From positions 21,688,878 to 21,752,877 of the forward strand of contig OY829326.1 in assembly GCA_963691655.1 (NCBI GenBank): DNA of 64,000 nt, written 5' to 3'. Made by a program: the position numbers and the translations under genes. Origin of the DNA: Toxonevra muliebris. Taxonomy: Eukaryota > Arthropoda > Insecta > Diptera > Pallopteridae. Every line of letters starts with the position of its first letter. Positions within the stretch are counted from its first letter, which is position 1. Shown here in pieces: positions 59,462-64,000 of the stretch. The notes beneath the pieces are model-generated. The model was not told where the DNA came from, did not search any database, and saw only the letters and a program-made list of their open reading frames with translations.

Positions 59462-61408
59462 AGTTTATTCACATGGCTTTTTTTTGTCGACGACTGTATA
59501 TTGTAGAAATGTAGGTATGCATGTGATAAAAGTCGTCGCAACATTATGATTATAAAGTAATCTTCTGCTTTCTTCCTTCGCATATGTTGCTGTTTTTGGA
59601 CACATCATTTGCTTTGCGAATTTAGCAGAAGCAAGCGGATGGACATCATCAACCAACAGCAACAACATGTTTTGCGTGTTAAACGCGCATTAGTATCACG
59701 TTGATTTATCTTAACGCTTAAAACGATTTTACAGTGTTCAGCGTTAAGAATGAAAGAAAGAAACTTGCTCGAGTTTTTCAGAAAAAAACAAAAAAAAAGA
59801 ATAAAACAATTCTCTATCTCTGCAGTATATGCGCTACATGCAAAGTGGAAATTAATAATGTACTTGTAATTCTTTCATTTTTTTTTTTTTTTTTTTTTTT
59901 TGGTAGATGGTAGTTGTTCCATATACACTCAACACATACAGCAACTGATGATGAGTTTGTTAAAGAATATTACGGTGTAAATCATCAACGGTTTCTCTGG
60001 TTTTTTTTTTTTTTTTTTTTTTGAGGGGCAATAACACGCAGATTTATACGCGTAACAATGCAAATGACATGATTTATATACACAATTTCCGAAAACAAGT
60101 GTTTCGGAAAAGTCTTCAGGCGCAGGAAAGCATATAGGAGAATATGATTCTTTGAAGAAATATTTGAGAGTAAGCGGATTAAAAAGGGAAAAACGACCAA
60201 AGACTTCTTAAATGTTTATCCTCAACGGCAAAACAACTTCATTTATTTTTTGCTGATTAAAAGGCAACCATCATGTATTATCATTTAATTTCTTGGGAGT
60301 ATCTACCATACTTCGCTTTTAAGCATATTTTTGTTGAAATATTAAAATGAAATTTTTATTTGGTATGCGTTCCATTTTCAACTTTAACTCGTTTGTTATA
60401 CATTTGTATAAATGCATACATTTATGGCATACATGTCATTATATTCATGTCACTCATTCTTCTACTGCTGCTCTTCTCGATTTTTTTTTAGGGATTGAGG
60501 TAGCATATTATTAATATAAGTACAAAAAAAAAAACGAAACGACGCAAAAATATTGTACTTGTTCATTCAGTGTACTCGTTTGTATGGTATTCATATGAAA
60601 AATCCTTTAGTTAGAAACAGACGGAATGCCAAATTGTATGCAATAGAGTTATGCAAAATTATGCAACACTGTTACTTCTTCTGCTGCTACAGTAACTTTA
60701 CAGTCAATCAAAACATTTTCTGAAATATATTTGCACAATTTGCAAAGTACATACACATACACTCAAAAAGGGAGACATACACTCGTAAGTAGTATCTAAA
60801 AAGTTTAAAAAATGAATAAAACTGGAAGCGCTTGATGAGAAAAATAACTATCATGAAGCTGCTGCTGCTCCTGCTGTTGGTGCTGTTGTTTAACTTCTTC
60901 AACTTGTTAAAGCAATGGTTGGTACCTCACCTAAAGTTAGCAAGGTAAGCTCATACCTTGTAGGTATCTCCTCGTAGTTGTAATCGTTATGCTAATTTTT
61001 GCGTGTTTATTCTGACGAAGATGACATTTAATTCAATTTGAAAAAAAAAATGAAATATTTTTCATCCTTTATTATATTTTGAGATATCTGAAAAATAACG
61101 AACTTAGTTACTCCATTTGGGAATATAAAAATTTTACATTTTACAACTAAACTAAAAACAGATAATTGAATGTCTATTGTGATATGTATGCATTACATTG
61201 TATAGGTATGTATGTTAAGTAACTGCTCAATAAAAGAAAGACTCTTCTTCATTCCATGAAATGCACCTAAGTTTAAACTGAAAATTTTAGTTAGTTTTAT
61301 TTTATGTGGTAGTAAAAAGTTTTTGATCTTGTTTTGTAACTACCAAATGTTAGTAGCGTACCGCAAAAATTTTCTATGATATCCCATCATAAAAATTTAG
61401 ATTATACT
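59462..61408. other. AT-rich non-coding stretch
   Basis: Poly-T runs at 59878-59901 and 60001-60022 and CTG tracts at 60475 and 60857-60890 occur here. One short frame with an ideal splice donor at 60853-60944 is discussed as a finding. Nothing else is supported. Confidence 0.5.
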
Positions 61409-62660
61409 AGCTGACCCGGCAGACGTTGTTCTGCCCTTTCTACGAAGAATCGGGAAAATTTAAGTTTATTTCAATGAAGTTTCTTGATGTTTAAAATTGA
61501 ATATTGGTAATGACAATTCAAGCTTCAAGGACGTACATTGAATTTGGTAAAAATTCTAGATTTAAAAATGAGGATCAAAATTGGCATTTTTAAAACTAGT
61601 TAATTTGTAGTAGAATATCAAAGACCGTTTTAGAAGTTATATCTAATTCCAAAAACTATTTAAAAATATGGACCCATTTGCTATTTATTATAAAAATTGA
61701 ATTTATTATAGAATTTATTACAGCGCCACCTATCGGTTTACATAGCTAGGCAGGTTCTTGAGATATTTCATAAATTAGTAGAAATAATAATAGAAAAAGG
61801 AATGGAAAAAGTAGAAGAAAATAGCAGCAAAAAGTAGACGAAAATAGTAGTAGAAATAGTAGTAGGAAAAAGAATAGAAAATTGTATTACAAATTTTTGT
61901 AAAGAAGTAGTAAAAAGGTAGCAGAAAAAGTAATAGCAAAATAGTTAAACTTAGTAGTACAAAAATAGTAAAAATGAAGTAAAAAGAGTGTTAGAAATAA
62001 TAGTAAAAAATAGTAGTAGGAAAAACTGTGAAAAAGTAGTGAAAAATAGTAAAAAATTAGAAAAAATGTATTAAAAAGGTAGTAGAAAAAGTACTAAAAG
62101 AGTAGTGGAAAATATTGGTTGAAAAAGTAGTAGAAAATAAGAGAAATTTGCAGAAAAAGAGAAATTTAAAAGTACTAGAAAATAGTAGTAGAAATAGTAG
62201 TAGAATTCGTAATAAAAATAGTAGTCGAAAATAAAAGTGAAGCATGGTGCCACATCCACTAATGCAACAAACTGAATGAATTTAAATTTTAGTACTGTAT
62301 CATAAATGCCTCTTAAGATATTCCATAATGGAAATTCAGATTATATGGAAGGTGCCACACCCCCTTTGTGAATCCCACCCATATTTTTTTTGTGGTATAG
62401 CATTGTCCATTCTCATTATTGTACCAAATTTCTGTACTGTGCTATAAATGGTTCTTGAGATATACCCAAAAAACTATTAGGATTGTATGGGAGGTGACAC
62501 GCCCTCTTTCCTAAAAGCTATTATGAATAGCTATGTTTCATCCTCCCGCTCAAGAAAATATATTGCGGAAATATGATTTCAATCGGTCTAGTCGTTCAGA
62601 AGTTACACGATGTCATACACACAAAACTCGATGATTTTATATATAAAGATAAAGATAGGA
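61409..62660 (+). mobile_element. Unclassified dispersed repeat
   Basis: It begins with CTAGCTGACCCGGCAGACGT, a start that I associate with widespread insect interspersed repeats, and holds a small hairpin GGCAGA-CGTTGT-TCTGCC at 61418-61435. It ends in TATATAAAGATAAAGATAGG, a simple tail as found on some LINEs. Inside are CAGCGCCACCTATCGG near 61723 and the words GAGATAT and GGTGCCACACCCCC in repeated style. No reading frame survives. The class could be a LINE 3' part or a non-autonomous element. I cannot decide. Confidence 0.45.
61775..62240 (+). repeat. GTAGAAAA low-complexity block
   Basis: About 465 bp of degenerate AGTAGAAAAAGTAG repeats, with purines plus T and very little C. It lies inside the unclassified repeat. 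The minus-strand frames at 62057-62259 (Phe/Leu/Tyr-rich) are artefacts of this composition. Confidence 0.75.
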
Positions 62661-64000
62661 GGTACTGTGTCCAATTTTTAAATCTTACCTACCTATTTTC
62701 CTACAGCATAATATTCTCAACCAATGCTGTTATATTGTAAATGGTTTAGGAGATGAACCAAGCATTAGAGTTGTATGGTTAGTGCCACACTCACTTGCAA
62801 TTGAAATCTCACACTCAACAGTAACTTCACTATAATAATACTTATTTATGAAATCTTAGTACCGTATATTTATACTCAGGTTATATGGAAAGTCACACAC
62901 GCATTTGGAATTGGATTCCACCCATATTTTTTTGTAGTATGGCATTGTTAACCAATGGTATAAGGTACCAAAATATATCAAAGGCCCAAAAATACATCAA
63001 AGTTGTATAGAAGATGTTACGCCTACTTGTGATTAGGATCTTAGGCCTGCCCAGAGACAGAATGCATCATTGCAAAAAATTGTTATGTCAATCCACACTG
63101 CGGTTTCGGTAGTATATCTCGACATACAAACATATCTTCACTTTTGTATTGGGCTAAATTCAATCTGACTAACAATTAAAAAATAAATCAGTCATTAATC
63201 AGAAATTAATGGCTTATTTTTAATAGTTATTTAGTCATGCTTAGTTGGCTAATAAATAAAAAGCTTAGTTGTAATCATGATTAAAATGATGATTAGGATT
63301 TGATTTGTTTTCAATAGAAAGTACAGAGAAAATAGTTTGTGGGTTTTGATAAGAGAGTGAGAAATGTAAGATCTCACTTTTATTTTTTTAATCGGAAAAA
63401 ATCGCTTCTGTATATCGTCAAACTACTTAATAAGTTTCAACTTAAAATTTTTCATAACACTGTCAATCAATATGACTACAACTAATTCATTTGGTGGTGA
63501 TTATAACTAACTATTTAATCATTCTTAAATTTAATCATGATCCATTAGTCATGACTTAAATTTAAGTTAACTAATTAGTTAATCGAAAAAATTTGTTGAT
63601 TTTGCTCTACTCTGGTTATAGATATATAGATAAGAATTATTTTTTACTGTTTCTTCCATCGGGTCCAATAAAAAACGTATATTAAAAATCCACAAAATGA
63701 GGACTATAGGGGGTAAGTGGAGTTAGTATTCAAAATGGCGCAAACGTTTAAAATTTTGTAATGAATAACTTTCTCTCAGAAACCAATTATAAAATACCAA
63801 TACCAAATTGACCTAAAACACTTCATGAATTCTCAATTATGCAAAAGAAAAGTTGTTTCTGTGGCAAAGTGTTAACCTCGAGCAGTGACGTAACTCCGCA
63901 ATATTTTTTCTTCCGGATTTTCTTTATTTGTTCCCCACTGTAACAGATATAGTAGTATCCACCCCACAACCACTGCGAACCTCGATTGCTGCCTTCATCT
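62661..64000. other. Non-coding stretch with related repeat units
   Basis: 62875-62965 (TTATATGGAAAGTCACACAC and TCCACCCATATTTTTTTGTA) repeats 62335-62415 (TTATATGGAAGGTGCCACAC and CCCACCCATATTTTTTTTGT), so a second diverged unit of the preceding repeat continues to about 63050. 63160-63600 is made of ATTAGTTA/TAATCAT words. No gene is supported up to the right edge. Confidence 0.55.

Noticed and set aside
62057..62259. Two overlapping minus-strand frames rich in Phe and Tyr
   Set aside because: Products of the GTAGAAA low-complexity block read on the opposite strand.

Overview
This 64 kb window is AT-rich, gene-poor DNA from an insect nuclear genome, most likely a higher fly (Diptera). The signs are the mix of decayed Tc1/mariner, piggyBac-like and hAT-like transposons, Jockey-type and other LINE fragments, tRNA-derived SINEs, and the CAA/CAG/CTG and ATGT microsatellites typical of fly introns and intergenic DNA. 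A tephritid fruit fly is a reasonable guess, because two fragments match the DD41D (rosa-like) transposase group known from Ceratitis, but this is inference. I recognise no host protein-coding gene. The longest open frames are composition artefacts of low-complexity DNA or pieces of transposase and reverse transcriptase.

Layout. 1-667: decayed Jockey-type LINE (minus), running off the left edge. 3577: a lone hAT-like terminus. 5738-6610: degenerate GGTCTGA minisatellite. 8701-10158: piggyBac-like element with TTAA target duplications and five copies of a 16-bp palindrome. 12755-13262: 5' part of a rosa-like transposase. 13962-15226: nearly complete mariner with one in-frame stop and an Asp-to-Glu change at the third catalytic position. 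16589-17668: 1.08 kb non-autonomous hAT-like element. 18990-20238: LINE interrupted by a SINE. 20694-21140: foldback element. 22438-23109: fresh-looking 5'-truncated LINE with a perfect 13-bp target duplication. 26325-27576: DD37E Tc1/mariner element. 29775-30720: satellite block.

31134-32426 and 35950-37255 are two inverted copies of a composite element. Each carries a Jockey-type reverse transcriptase fragment followed by a 157-bp SINE. The second copy is bounded by imperfect terminal inverted repeats and an 8-bp duplication. A rosa-like catalytic fragment lies at 35195-35802, and a second copy of the 1.08 kb hAT-like element at 37461-38521. The right part holds a second GGTCTGA minisatellite (42236-42556), a purine-rich minisatellite (44935-45640), a decayed LINE RNase H region (45760-46560), a large foldback element (50681-51650), about 950 bp of nearly pure pyrimidine sequence (51775-52730), and an unclassified interspersed repeat with a GTAGAAA low-complexity core (61409-62660).

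The sequences do not form a pathway. They record successive insertions: SINEs inside LINEs, and the composite element duplicated after its SINE was already in place. The most novel-looking objects are the composite element and the palindrome-bearing piggyBac-like element. Neither is shown to be active. Identities and boundaries were judged by eye, without alignment software or database searches.
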